Notes: generated from the sequence alone by a model not told the origin. A stretch of 64,000 bases of DNA from Oscarella lobularis (GCF_947507565.1 NC_089177.1:434001-498000); one strand, 5' to 3'; counted from the stretch's first letter, positions 37,012-49,716 are shown. Numbers and translations: made by a program.

Positions 37012-38615
37012 CTAGAGCCCTTTGTTGTAGTAGAGGAATTCTTCAGAACTTTTCTCCTGTAGCTCCTTTTCCAAAGCCAGTCTTTTGATCTAAAGTTAGT
37101 GTGAGAAGTAGGTTGAAGTAGAGGGCTCAATGTACCTGCCCCTCTTGAGGGAATAGACTTATAGCAAGAGGAAGAGCAAACGCAAATGCGGTCGTAACGG
37201 TCAGCACTTGGAAAGGTAGATTGAGTCGAGGATTGTTTTTCAGTAGTCTCGTTCTAAGAACAGCAGCATAGCGCACAGCGCACACCCACCCACCTACAAC
37301 CGACCTTTCCAAAACAGTCATTGCAATAGGCGGAAGCACTAGAATAGGCAGCGGGAGGAAAGCTCGAGTTAAGGCTGTCTGATAGATAGCCTAAACAAGG
37401 GAATAGATAGATAGATAGGTTGAAGAGATACGCAGTTCCCTTGCCTCTTTGGCGGCGACTTTTGACACGCCTACAACTTGCTTGTCCTTGTCGTACACTT
37501 CAATTCCAGTCCCAGCTTCGTGCATTCTCATTAGCAGTAGATTGCAAGTGCTTGCCGTTACTAAATTGATATAATCTATCCCAGAGGATTGTATAGATCT
37601 GCTTTCTCTTACCCACGGCTGGAGTAGGAATAAAACGCTGAATGAGGATCCTCTGGGTAGGGGGTAGAGTCTTTGCACGATTGACAAGAACGTTCAGCCC
37701 CGCCTTAATTAATTAATAGAAAAAATGTGGCTAGGAAGGTTAATTAAATAAGATGGGGACTTCGCTTACAGCTATTCCCACTGCACTGGTTACTGCTCCT
37801 AGATAGCCTTGTATAAACTTGCTCGTTGGTGTAGGCTTAGTAACGGTTTTTCATAAGGAGAACTGTGTAGTTCTAGAACATACTTGACTGGCGTTTCTGT
37901 TAGCGTAATTGATGCAAGCATTGTGACTCTGATTAATCCACTAGAGAGACAGACGAAAAATTGCATACGCGGACCTTAAATATTTTGACTTGCCTGCCAG
38001 AAAATGATCTTGGCAAGGCTCTGTCCGGGCAAAAGCAGACCAACTACCTATAGCAACATTTCTGGTGTAATATTGGTACTGTACATAAACTGTACAATAG
38101 GAGATCCAAAAGGCACAAAGCCTGACATTCGAAATGGCATTAAAATCTTCTCCCCTGTATCCGGATGTATAATAGCCTATTGGCAAGTTTTTTTCCTGAG
38201 TTTCTCAGAAGAAAAAAACAATATCAGTTATTACTTGAACTACTTTCTTAGCGTCCCACAACTAAAAGATGGGAGAACATTAATAAATAACTAATAGGAT
38301 TCTCTCACGTGTTTACGTTACAGTACCTCTTTGTCTGTTACGGCAGGCGGTAGAGCCCCTTGTTTGTAGTTTTCTAACAGCGTTTGACATTCCTCCAATC
38401 TTTTCTGATACAATAATGATGCAGTAGAACTTCTGAGCATGAAAGGGCTCACTGTTGATGTGAAGAGCGTCGTGGGATCGACGATATCGAGAAAGTGTCG
38501 AAAACGTCCCCAGAACGTTTGCTGCACGACGCTGTGCAATCCGGAAAGTGCAAAATAAGACGTTTACCTGATCGAAGCGCGACTTATCGAGCGCGAACGG
38601 AGGATAGCTGCCCAT
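37012..38615 (-). CDS. SFXN5: Sideroflexin-5
   Basis: A mitochondrial inner-membrane carrier-like protein; relatives import serine. The first exon reads [16 protein letters not shown] (ATG 38615; an in-frame ATG at 38663 would add 16 residues) and splices to [18 protein letters not shown], which is near the SFXN5 form. [18 protein letters not shown] (about 38140-38090) and [17 protein letters not shown] (about 37920-37870) are strong family signatures. [19 protein letters not shown] (about 37480) and [20 protein letters not shown] / PLAISLFPQ (about 37210-37140) match SFXN5 better than SFXN1-3. The protein ends FLYYNKGL, the typical sideroflexin terminus. It is convergent with TACC (127 bp between stops). 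Confidence 0.94.
37390..37416 (+). repeat. Short GATA-type microsatellite in an SFXN5 intron
   Basis: atagatagatagatag within a short intron. No function inferred. Confidence 0.75.
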
Positions 38616-38737
38616 AGCGTCGACGGAATCACGTGTGTGAGAGTGGAGACGTGACGACGTCATAGCTGGATACTCATAGAGGTGAGCAAAAGAGGTAAGT
38701 AAACAAACAATCAATAAGAGAAATTTTTCAGTCAATT

Positions 38738-40172
38738 TTAGTCCTCGTCGCCAAACAGTTTTGTCTTCAATACCCTAGCTCTTGATCGTGCTTCGTCCCA
38801 ACCGACGTAGACAACATTCATGTGACTTTTTCCTTCTCCCGCTATTTCCATTCGCTCGACACCGTCAAGAATGCGAAAGTTGTCCTTGACAATCAGCTGT
38901 CCCGGCTCGAAATCGTGACGCAAAACGAACTGGGTGTCTTCAATGATGTCCATGAATTCGTAGTAGGCATCATACCAGTCACAGAGTTGATCTTGAAAAT
39001 CAACAGCAACGTGCGGAGTTCGCATTCCGTCATTGACACACACTTGCAAAATATGTCCATCTTCATCTACACTAAAACAAGAAAGTAGAGAAAACACATG
39101 CAATATTGATATTGTATTATTTACATTATAGTTGGATGCCATGTCTCCGTTGCATGTTTGAACTCCGGGCCAGGATCATCTTTGAAATATATAGGCATTT
39201 CACTAAGCAATCTAAACGCTTCAGGATTTCTTTTCCGCAGCAATTCAGCAGCTCGAAAACCGTCACTGAACAGATACGTGCCCCCAGTTACGTTCTCGCG
39301 AGCAATGCAGTGAATACCACTTATCTAGAAACGCCAAGTGATCTATGGTAAAAGCAGGTGCGCAGCGGCTTACCGGTGGAACATATTGATATGAGGGTAA
39401 GTGAGTACGAAGTCCTGTTCCATCTCTGGTGCCATGAGCCACGAAAGACCGTTTATTCCTAATAAAAAAATTAATTTCAGACGCCCCTCCTCCCTGTGCA
39501 CGCTACGCGAATGGGTGTGGTTTCTAGACAAAAATTCTCTGCCGCGTGACCCACGTACCCGTAAGTCGTCGTAAATGGATATCCGGCGGCGACGTTGGCG
39601 AACTCCTCGACAAAATCGTCGCTCTCGCCGCAATTGCGCACGATCGCGAGACCGTGCGTTTCCAAGCTGAGCAGCATGTCCAAGAGCTTCGTCGAATCGT
39701 CGCGAATCGTCGCGTAATCGAACGCGGGCAAACGCGCCGCGCTTTTCGTTTGCGTTGTCCACAGCTCCTTCGTCGTCAAGCGCGCCGTGCAGTCGGTTTC
39801 GCCGTCGCAGCGCTCGGCGAGCCACGACGCGGTGTAATTGCTTCGATGATCGTCCGACCACGTGATCGTCACCTTCTTCCCGTCGGGCGCAACAATAGCC
39901 TCTTTCGCCGTCAGATTCAGATCTACATCGAACGCGGGATTGAATAAACGCTGACGCGACGACTTGTCGAACGATTCTGGCTCCGTGCAGTTGTCGCGCA
40001 GAAAAAGATAGAGAACGTCGCTCGGCCGACGATCGGAATCTCTCCAATGCAGGCGCAAGTCGCGTTCTTTTAGTTCGACGTCGCGTATCGTTGCCGTCGT
40101 CGCCATCGAGGCGAGACTGAATCTCGCTAAAGGCTTCAAGTAAGCAGCACGAAGTCCGCGAAGCAAAGCCAT
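38738..40172 (-). CDS. Gamma-butyrobetaine/trimethyllysine hydroxylase-like protein, catalytic residues lost
   Basis: A member of the BBOX1/TMLHE 2-oxoglutarate oxygenase family of carnitine synthesis. The ATG at 40172 opens MALLRGLRAAYLKPLARFSL, a mitochondrial-presequence-like start. The N-terminal domain has YLFLRDNCTEPESFDKSSRQ and GKKVTITWSDDHRSNYTASW. After the first intron the conserved double-stranded beta-helix reads GTGLRTHLPSYQYVPP. The family's iron ligands H-x-D are here R-T-H (39401-39409). The distal His in the LHGR motif is Asp (FRILDGVERM, about 38850). The 2-oxoglutarate arginine before the terminal Y-x-x-W-D is Ser (GKSHMNVVYVGWD). The reading frame is otherwise intact over about four exons and ends KTKLFGDED. 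It is probably a non-canonical or inactive paralogue of the adjacent gene, 129 bp upstream on the same strand. Confidence 0.85.
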
Positions 40173-40301
40173 GTAAGAGAGAGAAAACCTACGGCGAACA
40201 GAGTAAGCAAAGCCGGATCTCGTGAGACTCCGTGCGCTACTGAAACTGAAAGACAACTTCACCGCGCATGTCTATATGCGTCGAAGATTAGCGTTAATTA
40301 A

Positions 40302-41444
40302 TTAAGATAATTTCTTTTCCAGTGTTCGGCCCTTGGCTCTCACTCCATCCCAATCGAAGTAGATTGTGTTCAAGACTCGTCGTTTACCGTTATCCAGTCT
40401 CATCTGACTTCTCCCATGCAGTACGCGATGATTATCGACAACTATTGCAGAGCCAGGTGTTAGGAGGCGCTTGAACGTGAGCGGGTTCGATTCCCTCTGA
40501 ATTTGATGGGCAAGTCTGTAGAAGGCTTTGTACCAGTCGCCAAGCCGGTCTTTGTGCTTCAATGCAATTCGGGGAGCACGTGAATTGTTAAAGCACAGTT
40601 GAACCAATTGTCCTAATTTGCCTGTCCTAATGCAGAAATTATCACATCAAGAAACGTTTAGGTGAGCTTACCTGATAATGGGATGCCAGGCTTCCAAGTA
40701 AAAATCAACGTATTCATTGCCTGTTCCTCGAAATGGAATGGGAATTTCACAGAGCAAATTGAATGCCGACGGATCAGCCTGTCGCAATTGTTCCGCAGCA
40801 AGAAAACCGTCTAAAGCCAAGCTTTCTCCTCCCCAATCAGCCGTCTCAATTGAATGCATGACGAGTACCTACATATGGCAAGTCATCCCAACAGATATAA
40901 CAAAGCAGAGATGTACTTACTGGTGGAACGTTCCTGTAAACAGGCAAATCAGTATGAAGAAGAATCTCGTTGGCTGTGTATATGAAGTCGCTGTAGTGGC
41001 CTGACTGCATGCTTATTACTGGTGCTACAGCAGGACTATGAAAACCACACACAATCAAAATATACAGTGAAAGCCTTACTATACCTACCCAAAAACAGAG
41101 GGATATGGGCCCGCTGCCATCAGGTTGGCGAGCTCTAAGACAAAGTTTCCTTCTGTACCACAGTTTCTTAGCAGGATTAGTCCGTGTTTTTCGAGCGATA
41201 GGATAGCGTCGTGTATCTGCCGGTCGTTCGATTTCATCGCCTGGAAATCATATTCGGGAGGATTCTGAGCCGACTCTTCTGTCCAAAGCTTCTTCTCAGC
41301 TAATGGTGAGAACAAATGGTGTTTCTCGTGTCTGAGCCAGGCGGTTTGAAAACGGTTTCTTTGTACCGCACTAAATCGTCGTAACAGGGTCTGCCTTTGA
41401 CATTCACATCGGAGGAAGAGATTGCCTTTGCTAATGGCGAGCAT
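40302..41444 (-). CDS. BBOX1-like: Gamma-butyrobetaine/trimethyllysine hydroxylase-like protein, triad intact, 5' end unresolved
   Basis: Tandem paralogue of the preceding gene. The catalytic part is canonical: ILLHTDLPVYRNVPP (about 40960-40920) supplies the H-x-D ligands, SAIVVDNHRVLHGRSQM (about 40430) the distal His, and KRRVLNTIYFDWDGV the 2-oxoglutarate arginine. The mid-region reads ILSLEKHGLILLRNCG and FQTAWLRHEKHHLFSPLAE. The N-terminus is a problem. At 41340-41520 family-like fragments appear in three different frames (LRFPGECLR, then DNARH followed by a stop, then SSDVNVKG, then LLRRFSAVQRN). The listed start, ATG 41444, is therefore provisional. Real frameshifts, assembly errors or an unseen intron are possible. 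The gene ends TLEKKLS and is divergent from ASCC3. Confidence 0.72.
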
Positions 41445-41526
41445 TATCCTGAGACACTCCCCTGGGAACCTCAGCGGTCTGTCCCGTATCTCGCGTTGCA
41501 CCAGAAGGAGGAAATTGTCGTTGCGA
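41445..41526. promoter_or_regulatory. Spacer between the BBOX-like 5' end and ASCC3
   Basis: At most 82 bp if the BBOX-like gene starts at 41444. It contains aggaggaaat, a GGAA core. If the BBOX-like N-terminus extends further, it would overlap ASCC3 exon 1 in antisense. Confidence 0.4.
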
Positions 41527-44514
41527 ATGGCGGCCGAAGAGCATCCGCGTCTCACGACGGCTCTGAGAGCGTTTGGAAGCATCAGCGAGTCGTCGGCGGA
41601 TGCGACTTCGACGCGCGAAGTCGCGGAGATGGTGCAAGCGAAGAAACGCCGACGGCGGGACAAAGAAGTTACCCTGAACTGGAAGGAAATGACGGAATTC
41701 TTCAAGAAGAATTGCGAACAGCAGTCTTTTAGAGAGGTATGCCACGTGTGTGGAGAGAAACGAAAGTGAAAAAAAAACGATCGATTTGATAGGCCGAAAA
41801 ACTTTTCAACGATCTTTGCGAGTCAGCCTCACACATAGGTAAGATTCAAGTCAACCCAAGTTGAGTTCCGATAAGATAGCTTGAGAGCCTCTCTACATTA
41901 GAATACAGTGTATAGTAAAGACAGTAAGGCAAAAACGTGCATGCTAATAAACTAAGCAGGGGACAATCAACTATCATTTTCAACTGACTCGTTTTCTCAG
42001 TTGGTGCTGAGGCTGAACGAGACGTGGTCCGCGAGGCATCTGCATTTCTTTTCCGTCTCCTACGAAACAGCGATCACGTGGGTCGAGCAGAGTCAATGGA
42101 AGTCAAGCGAATGTTCGGACCTTTTCCGGCGGCTCAAGTCTCCAAGGCTCATTCGACGGTGACCCGTCTTGTTGCTCTTCTACCGAGCAGCGTCATCCAC
42201 GCAGATGAGAAAAATCTAAGCGAGGACAAATCTATCGGCGATAGCGACGGCGTGGAATTCGGAGCAAAAATTCGCTTTTCATTTGAATCGACAGATTGTC
42301 ACTGGCTCGGCAACGGCATAACGGAAGAATATTTGAAACGACTCGATGAAGTGGACAAGGAAGCGACAACAGCAAAGACAAAAGTCGCGGATTTACTGAC
42401 GCCAGAATTCATATCACAAGCTATCAACACGTCTCTGGCGAAGACAACGGAGAAAAAGGCAGAAAAAAAGACGAATGGAACTTTACCTACGGTGGCGACT
42501 CCTGCTGCCGCCGCTTCTTCCATGGACGCGTCGTGGCTGAGACGATGCTGTGAGGAGCATTTCGTCGGGGGAACGAGTGGCATGTCGGTTCACGATATGT
42601 TTGCTGTGCTGTTTGATATGTTGAGCTCGTTGAGAAGCAACGACGAGATACAGAATGAAGTAACCTTCTAGGGCTTATTTTATTATTTATCTAACGTTTT
42701 GCTTTTGACTTTGTAGCTGTTTGATTTGCTCGGTTTCGAAAAATTTGACCTTATTCAAGAGATGTTGACTAGGAGGCAGGAAATTGTGCACTCAACTCTG
42801 AGTGGATCTGCAGAGGAAATGACTGCAGGTAGATACTACAGTTCTGTAAGAAAATCTTTTATTTTTTGCTTGGTGTCAGGTTTTAGTGGCAAAGGAAAAA
42901 AACACGCTGGCTCTAAAGGACCGTCGATTTCATCACAAGTCATTATACAGGTTAGCGTGAGAGGTAGTTTTGCGTCTGTGTGTCGTCGAGTCGGATTTTT
43001 TTTCAGTCGCAAGAAGAGAAAGAACTGCGAAAGTGGCAGCGGAAAGAGGAGAAAAAACAGGCGAGACGAGAAGCGGCCATCGCCAAGCACATCCCAAACG
43101 AAGAGATGGAAGACAGGGAGAAATATTTGAAAGCACTTGGCATCGATCCCGACCAACTTAGAACAGAAAGGTAACGCAACTTCGAACTAGGAAAATTTTA
43201 GTCAATCGTTTTCTTACCAGAGAGGCGTCTCTGATAGCAGCCGCCAATGCGCCACTGTTCAGTAACAAAGGAAAGGCGACGGCGTCAGCGGGTCCTATTT
43301 ATCCGCACGTTTACGACGCCCAGTTGGAGGCGAGAAGGGCCGGTGCCTATATTGGAGGAAACAAGGTAAGATCTTAATAATGGTTCTCTCGACGTTTTTT
43401 TATTCCTTTCAGTTTCTTTTACCCGAAAATGTCACGAGAACGAATATGAGGCAATGGGAAGAAGTGAGAATACCGGCACTCGATCCCTTCCCGTTCGACA
43501 AACGACTTTCGCCGCTCGTTCGCATATCCGACTTGGACGACGTGATTCGAATCGCGTTTCAATCGACGAAGAAACTGAATCGGATTCAATCGATCGTCTA
43601 TCCGGCGGCGTACGAAACGAACGAGAATCTGCTCGTGTCGGCGCCAACGGGCGCCGGCAAGACGAACGTCGCCATGCTGACCGTTCTACGCGAGTTACGC
43701 TGCAACATGGAGTCGAGTGTAATCAAGAAGGACGAGTTCAAGGTGATCTACGTGGCGCCGATGAAGGCGCTCGCCGCCGAAATGGTGCGCACGTTCGGCG
43801 AAAGGCTCGCGCCGCTTGGCATCGTCGTGCGCGAGTTGACCGGAGACATGCAGATGACCAAGGCGGAGATTCAAAAAACACAGGTAAGGAATTTAAAAAT
43901 GTGACGTCATCATAATTTTTTTTCCCCTAGATGATTGTGACGACGCCGGAGAAGTGGGACGTCGTGACGCGCAAAGGCCAAGGCGACGTTTCCCTAACGA
44001 ACGCCGTCAAGCTTCTCATCATCGACGAAGTCCATCTACTCCACGAAAATCGCGGCGCCGTCATCGAGAGTCTCGTCGCTCGCACGCTTCGCCAAGTCGA
44101 ATCGTCTCAGACGATGATACGCATCGTCGGCCTCTCGGCGACGCTGCCCAATTACGTCGACGTCGCGCGCTTTTTGCGCGTCAATCCCTACGTCGGACTC
44201 TTCTACTTCGACGCGCGCTTTCGTCCGGTGCCGCTCAATCAGACGTTCATCGGCGTCAAGTCGCCGAATGCGCTTCAACGCATGAAGGATACGGATCGCG
44301 TTTGCTTCGAGAAGGTTCGCGATCAAATCGGCGACGGACACCAGGTGATGGTGTTCGTGCACGCGCGCAATGCCACCGTCAAAACGGCGGAAACGCTACG
44401 GGATTTGGCTTTGAACGAGGGCGAAAGTGGCGCTTTCTTACCGGATCAAGGCCCAGAGTGGGGCAGTGCCGAGAAGCAGGTATCGAATCACCAAATTATT
44501 GATTTTGCACCATT

Positions 44515-44561
<47 letters not shown>

Positions 44562-47500
44562 CTCAGGTTGCGAAGTCTCGCAATCGTGCCGTGCGAGAGC
44601 TCTTCCAGTTCGGCTTTGGAATTCACCATGCCGGCATGTTGCGAAGCGATCGGAATTTAGTTGAGAGCCTCTTCGCGCGCGGCCTCATACGAGTGCTCGT
44701 GTGCACGGCGACGTTGGCGTGGGGAGTCAATCTGCCAGCTCACGCCGTCATCATAAAGGTTATAGAGGCATTGTGGACGGTTACATAGGTTATATATATT
44801 TCTCTCCTTAGGGAACTCAACTGTATGATTCGACCAAGGGCGCTTTCGTTGATTTAGGGATACTCGACGTGCTGCAGATCTTTGGCCGCGCTGGCCGTCC
44901 TCAATACGACAGCGTCGGCGAAGGAATGATCATCACAGCGCACGACAAGCTGTCCCATTATCTTTCTCTTTTGACGCAACAACACCCAATCGAAAGTCAA
45001 TTCACCGGTCGCCTCATCGATAATCTCAATGCGGAGGTAAATTGCTTCCTATTGACCAATGAGAGGAGTTACAATTTTTTGTACACCAGATCGCTTTGGG
45101 AACGGTGGGAAACGTTGAAGAAGCCGTGCAGTGGCTCAGTTACACGTATTTCTTCGTTCGCATGCATCTCAATCCAATGGTCTATGGGATACCATACGGA
45201 GCGAAAAAGGTACAGGGACCCCCTAGCATGCGACTTAAAAGAGAAAAGAAAGTACTATTAGTCGTATTGCAGAATGATCCCGAGCTGGAGAAGTATCGGA
45301 CGGACTTAATTGTGAGTGAAGCGAAGAAGCTCGACGCGGCTCGCATGGTCCGCTTCGATCCTCGCACTCGCTCCCTAAACATAACCGATCTCGGTCGCAC
45401 GGCGAGTCACTTCTACATCCAATACGCGACCGTGGAAGTCTTCAACGAACTCTTTCGTTCTCAAATGACCGAAGGCGACGTATTGGCGATGGTCGCAAAG
45501 GCGAGCGAATTCGAACAGGTCAAAGTGCGCGAGGAGGAGGCGAACGAACTGAAGGATCTTCTCGAAGGCGTCTGCGTGATGCGCGTCAAAGGGGGAACGG
45601 AGAATAGCTACGGTAAAGTGAACATTCTCATGCAGACGCACATATCTCGTGCTCCCGTGGAGACGTTTTCGTTGGTTTCCGACATGGCCTACGCGGCTCA
45701 AGTACGAGAAATTAATTGAGAGATGTCTTTTGGGAAAAAATAATTGACTTCGCTTTAGAATGGAGCGCGAATACTTCGCGCTCTGTTTGAAATTGCGCTT
45801 CGACGCGGTTGGCCCACGATGACCTATCGGCTCTTGACTCTGTGCAAGAGCTTGGATCGTCGACTGTGGTCGTTCGAAAATTCGCTTCGCCAATTCACGT
45901 CGCTTTCGCACGAGATTCACGTGAAGCTCCAGACGCAGAAGTTGACCGTCGACAAGATGAGAGACATGAGAGCCGAAGACATAGGTAAAAAAACGTATTT
46001 CTGTACGACGTTTCAACTTAGTCATTTTTTCATCAAGGTCATATGATTCGTTATGTTCGCATGGGCGATCAAGTGAAGCGTTGCGTCGATCAGTTTCCCT
46101 TTATCGGGCTCGCCGCGTCAATCCAGCCCATTACGCGTACGGTGCTACGCGTGCGGCTCACCGTCGAGCCGCTCTTTGACTGGAACGATCGCGTGCACGG
46201 CACGACGGCCGATCCGTGGTGGATATGGGTCGAAGACGCCGAAAACGATCACATGTACTATTCGGAATATTTTCTTCTACAAAGAAAACAGGTGCAGTAT
46301 GAAAAGCCATACGCGCCGCCGTTGATCGCAATGTTTTCGATTTTTCAGGTCATTGAAAAGACGTCGCAAACGCTCGTCTTTACGATACCGATTTTCGAGC
46401 CGCTACCGCCGCAATACTTCGTCCGCGCCGTGTCGGATCGTTGGCTCGGCGCCGAAGCGGTCGCCGCTATATCGTTTCAGCATCTCATCCTTCCCGAACG
46501 CCATCCGCCGCACACGGACCTTCTCAACTTGCAGCCGCTGCCCGTGACGGCGCTCGCCGATCCCTACCTAGAACGGCTCTATCCGTACACGCACTTCAAT
46601 CCCATACAAACGCAGATCTTTCACACGATGTACCACGCCGATACGAACGTTCTGTTGGGAGCGCCGACCGGCAGTGGCAAGACGGTCGCCGCCGAATTGG
46701 CCATGTATCGCGTCTTTCGCGAATACCCCGGCCAAAAGGTCGTCTATATTGCTCCGCTGAAAGCGTTGGTGAGAGAGCGCATGAGCGACTGGCGAAATCG
46801 ATTGCAAAAACATTTGGGGAAAAAGTGCACTATTGATGATGACGTCAAAAAGTATTAATTATTCGATACTTTTTTAGAATTGTTGAATTGACCGGCGACT
46901 TTTCGCCGGACGTGCGAGCCATCGCCGCCGCCGACGTAATCGTCACTACGCCGGAAAAGTGGGACGGCATCAGTCGCAGTTGGCAGAGTCGCTCCTACGT
47001 GCAAAGCGTCGCTCTGCTCGTAATCGACGAAATTCACCTGCTCGGCGACGAACGCGGTCCCGTTCTCGAAGTGATCGTCTCGCGAACGAATTTCATATCG
47101 TCGCACACGGAGCGAAGCGTTCGAGTCGTCGGCCTATCGACAGCGTTAGCGAACGCTCGTGACCTCGCCGATTGGCTCGGAATTGAAGAAGTACGATATA
47201 TTCATAGATATAGAATAACGATAATTTATTGTGTTTTAGAATGGATTGTTTAATTTTCGACCTTCGGTGCGGCCCGTTCCGTTGGACGTTCACATTCACG
47301 GTTTCCCTGGGAAGCACTATTGTCCGCGCATGGCCACGATGAACAAGCCGACGTTCGACGCTATTCGCACTCACTCGCCGGCCAAACCGACGCTCGTGTT
47401 CGTCGCGTCGCGTCGTCAGACGCGACTCACTGCCCTCGATCTCATCTCGTATTTGGCCGCGTCTGAAAATCCGAAGCAGTGGCTTCATTTGCCGGAGAGA

Positions 47501-49716
47501 GAGGTAAGTGGTTGAGGGGCTCGCGATACGGCGTGTTTCCTATCGATGTTTGTCTCTGAGATGGGAGAATTGGTCACGAATGTTAGAGATAGTAATCTGA
47601 AATTGACTCTCGCTTTTGGCATTGGCCTCCATCACGCCGGTTTGCACGAGAGAGATAGGAAGATCGTCGAGGAGTTGTTCGTGAATCAAAAGATACAGGT
47701 ACGGTAACTTCCCAAAGAAAAAAATAACCCTCTCGCTTTTCCTTCTCCCGTTAGATTTTAGTAGCCACAAGCACTCTCGCCTGGGGAGTCAATTTTCCCG
47801 CTCATCTAGTCGTCGTTAAGGGCACCGAGTACTATGACGGCAAAACGCATCGCTACGTCGATTTTCCCATAACCGATGTTCTGCAAATGATGGGTCGAGC
47901 CGGGCGTCCGCAGTTCGACGACAAGGGCGTCGCTGCCATCTTCGTTCACGACATCAAGAAGCACTTCTATAAAAAGTTTCTCTACGAGCCGTTTCCCGTC
48001 GAGTCAAAGTGAGTTAGAGCAAACAGGCCCTCTCTCCAACGTGTAAACAAACGTCTACGGCTCTTCTTTTCTCTCCTCTTTGTAGTCTCTTGGAAGTTCT
48101 GCCTGATCATTTGAATGCTGAAATTGTTGCTGGAACGATCACGTCGAAGCAGGACTGCATGGATTACATAACGTGGACGTATTTCTTCCGAAGACTGATA
48201 GTGAATCCAAGGCAAGACAAAACGAGAAAAACGACTTAAGGGCTTACGTTCTTATTTCTTTACAGCTTCTACGAATTGGACGATATTCGAAACGATTCCA
48301 TGAACGACTACCTGTCTAATCTCGTTCAGAAAGCCTTAGGGGAGCTCGAAACGTCGCACTGCGTTGAAGTAGCTGAGGTATGGTCATCAGCGGTTTTGAA
48401 ACCGTTTCAACGGTTCATTCATTATCTTCTAAGGATGATCGCACTCTTCTTCCCACTGCACTCGGACGAATCGCGTCCTTCTATTACTTGCACAACGGTA
48501 CGGTAAAACTATTCAGTGAACGTCTGGACGATGATATGAGCTTGGACGACTTGCTTCTCGTTCTAACTGTAAGACAGACACGACAGGGGGGTACAGTGAA
48601 TTTTGACCGTTGTTTTATAGGATGCTCGCGAGTATGACGATCTGCCTGTTCGACACAACGAGGACAACGTGAACGAGACTCTTGCTCGGGAATTACCTAT
48701 CGACGTTGGCTACCAAGGCTACGACAGTCCCCACACAAAAACGCATCTTCTTCTTCAAGCTCATTACTCCCGAGCAGACCTACCCATGACAGATTACGTA
48801 ACCGATACGAAATCGGTTCTTGATCAAGCAATTCGAATTCTACAGGTAGACATCCTACAGGGAACGTCCTAGCTTGATACCTATTTCTCTTTAGGCAATG
48901 ATAGACGTTGTTTCCTACAAGGGGTGGCTTTCGACGGCTCTCAGGGCAATGCAGCTGATTCAGATGACTGTTCAAGGTCGATGGGTTCACGACTCGTCGC
49001 TTTTGACCCTTCCCGGTGTGGAGCATTATCATATGCAATACTTTATCAGTTCACGTCGCCGGCTAATTGAATGCCTGCCGGAATTGATGGCTGAGGCGAG
49101 TGGAAAGCCAAGCGTCTTGCGCGGCATTCTTGACAAAGTGCTCGCAAAGCAGCAGATCAGCGATGTGAGCTACGAGCGAGAAAGAGAAGGGGGAAACGTT
49201 TTAATACCAGTTCTCTACATAGATGTATAGCGTTTTGATGGAATTACCACAAGTGGAAGTATCAATTCGCCTGAAAGGGGAAGCCACGTTCAATGGCAAA
49301 GCCCACGACATCGATCTAACGAGTCGCGAAGGCTCGAAAAGGAACTGGCTTCGTCTCCAGCCTGATAAAGAATGCGTAAGTCAAATCACTTTAACTCGAC
49401 TAGGCAAGGTAGGACAAGGGAATCCTCATTCAAACCGGAATTAACGTTCTTTTTTTAGAAAGCAGATTCTAAGGCTCACTCGCCTCGCTTTCCAAAACCA
49501 AAAGACGAAGGTTGGTGGCTCGTTCTTGGTGACGTCGAATCGGGCGAGTTGGTTGCCATGAAACGGGTGGGATTCGTTCGGAGGCGAATGCAAGTCAATC
49601 TCGCCTTTTACACGTCCGAAACGTCGTGTCGAAAGATCTACACGCTCTATGTTATGAGCGACAGCTATCTGGGACTCGATCAGCAGTACGACATTTCCGT
49701 GGAAGTCGAAATCTAA
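41527..49716 (+). CDS. ASCC3: Activating signal cointegrator 1 complex subunit 3 helicase
   Basis: A large 3'-5' Ski2-like helicase that works with ALKBH3 in alkylation repair and with ASCC2 in splitting collided ribosomes. It starts [19 protein letters not shown] (ATG 41527). The N-terminal regulatory part includes [17 protein letters not shown]. Cassette 1: [13 protein letters not shown] (about 43645), the DEVH box in [15 protein letters not shown] (about 44020), [19 protein letters not shown], and [17 protein letters not shown] (about 44880), followed by a Sec63 domain with [20 protein letters not shown]. Cassette 2: [18 protein letters not shown] (about 46660), the DEIH box, [19 protein letters not shown] (about 47130) and [16 protein letters not shown] (about 47885), then a second Sec63 domain ending [16 protein letters not shown]. 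It has full family length (about 2200 residues) with about 25 short introns. Confidence 0.96.
44513..44560 (+). repeat. (TTTC)12 microsatellite forming the polypyrimidine tract of an ASCC3 intron
   Basis: Twelve TTTC units run into tctcag, the acceptor of an 87-bp intron (44480-44566; donor CAG|gtatcg, acceptor cag|GTTGCG). The repeat is nearly the whole pyrimidine tract. Confidence 0.95.

Noticed and set aside
39361-39420. Reading the BBOX-like motif as LTYPHINMF (complete loss of the motif)
   Set aside because: That frame gives a stop after splicing; the frame that joins to SGIHCIAREN reads RTHLPSYQYVPP, which was used instead.
41422-41745. ORFs antisense to ASCC3 exon 1 as the BBOX-like N-terminus
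   Set aside because: [12 protein letters not shown] is the mirror of the conserved ASCC3 start; it does not resemble the oxygenase N-terminal domain.
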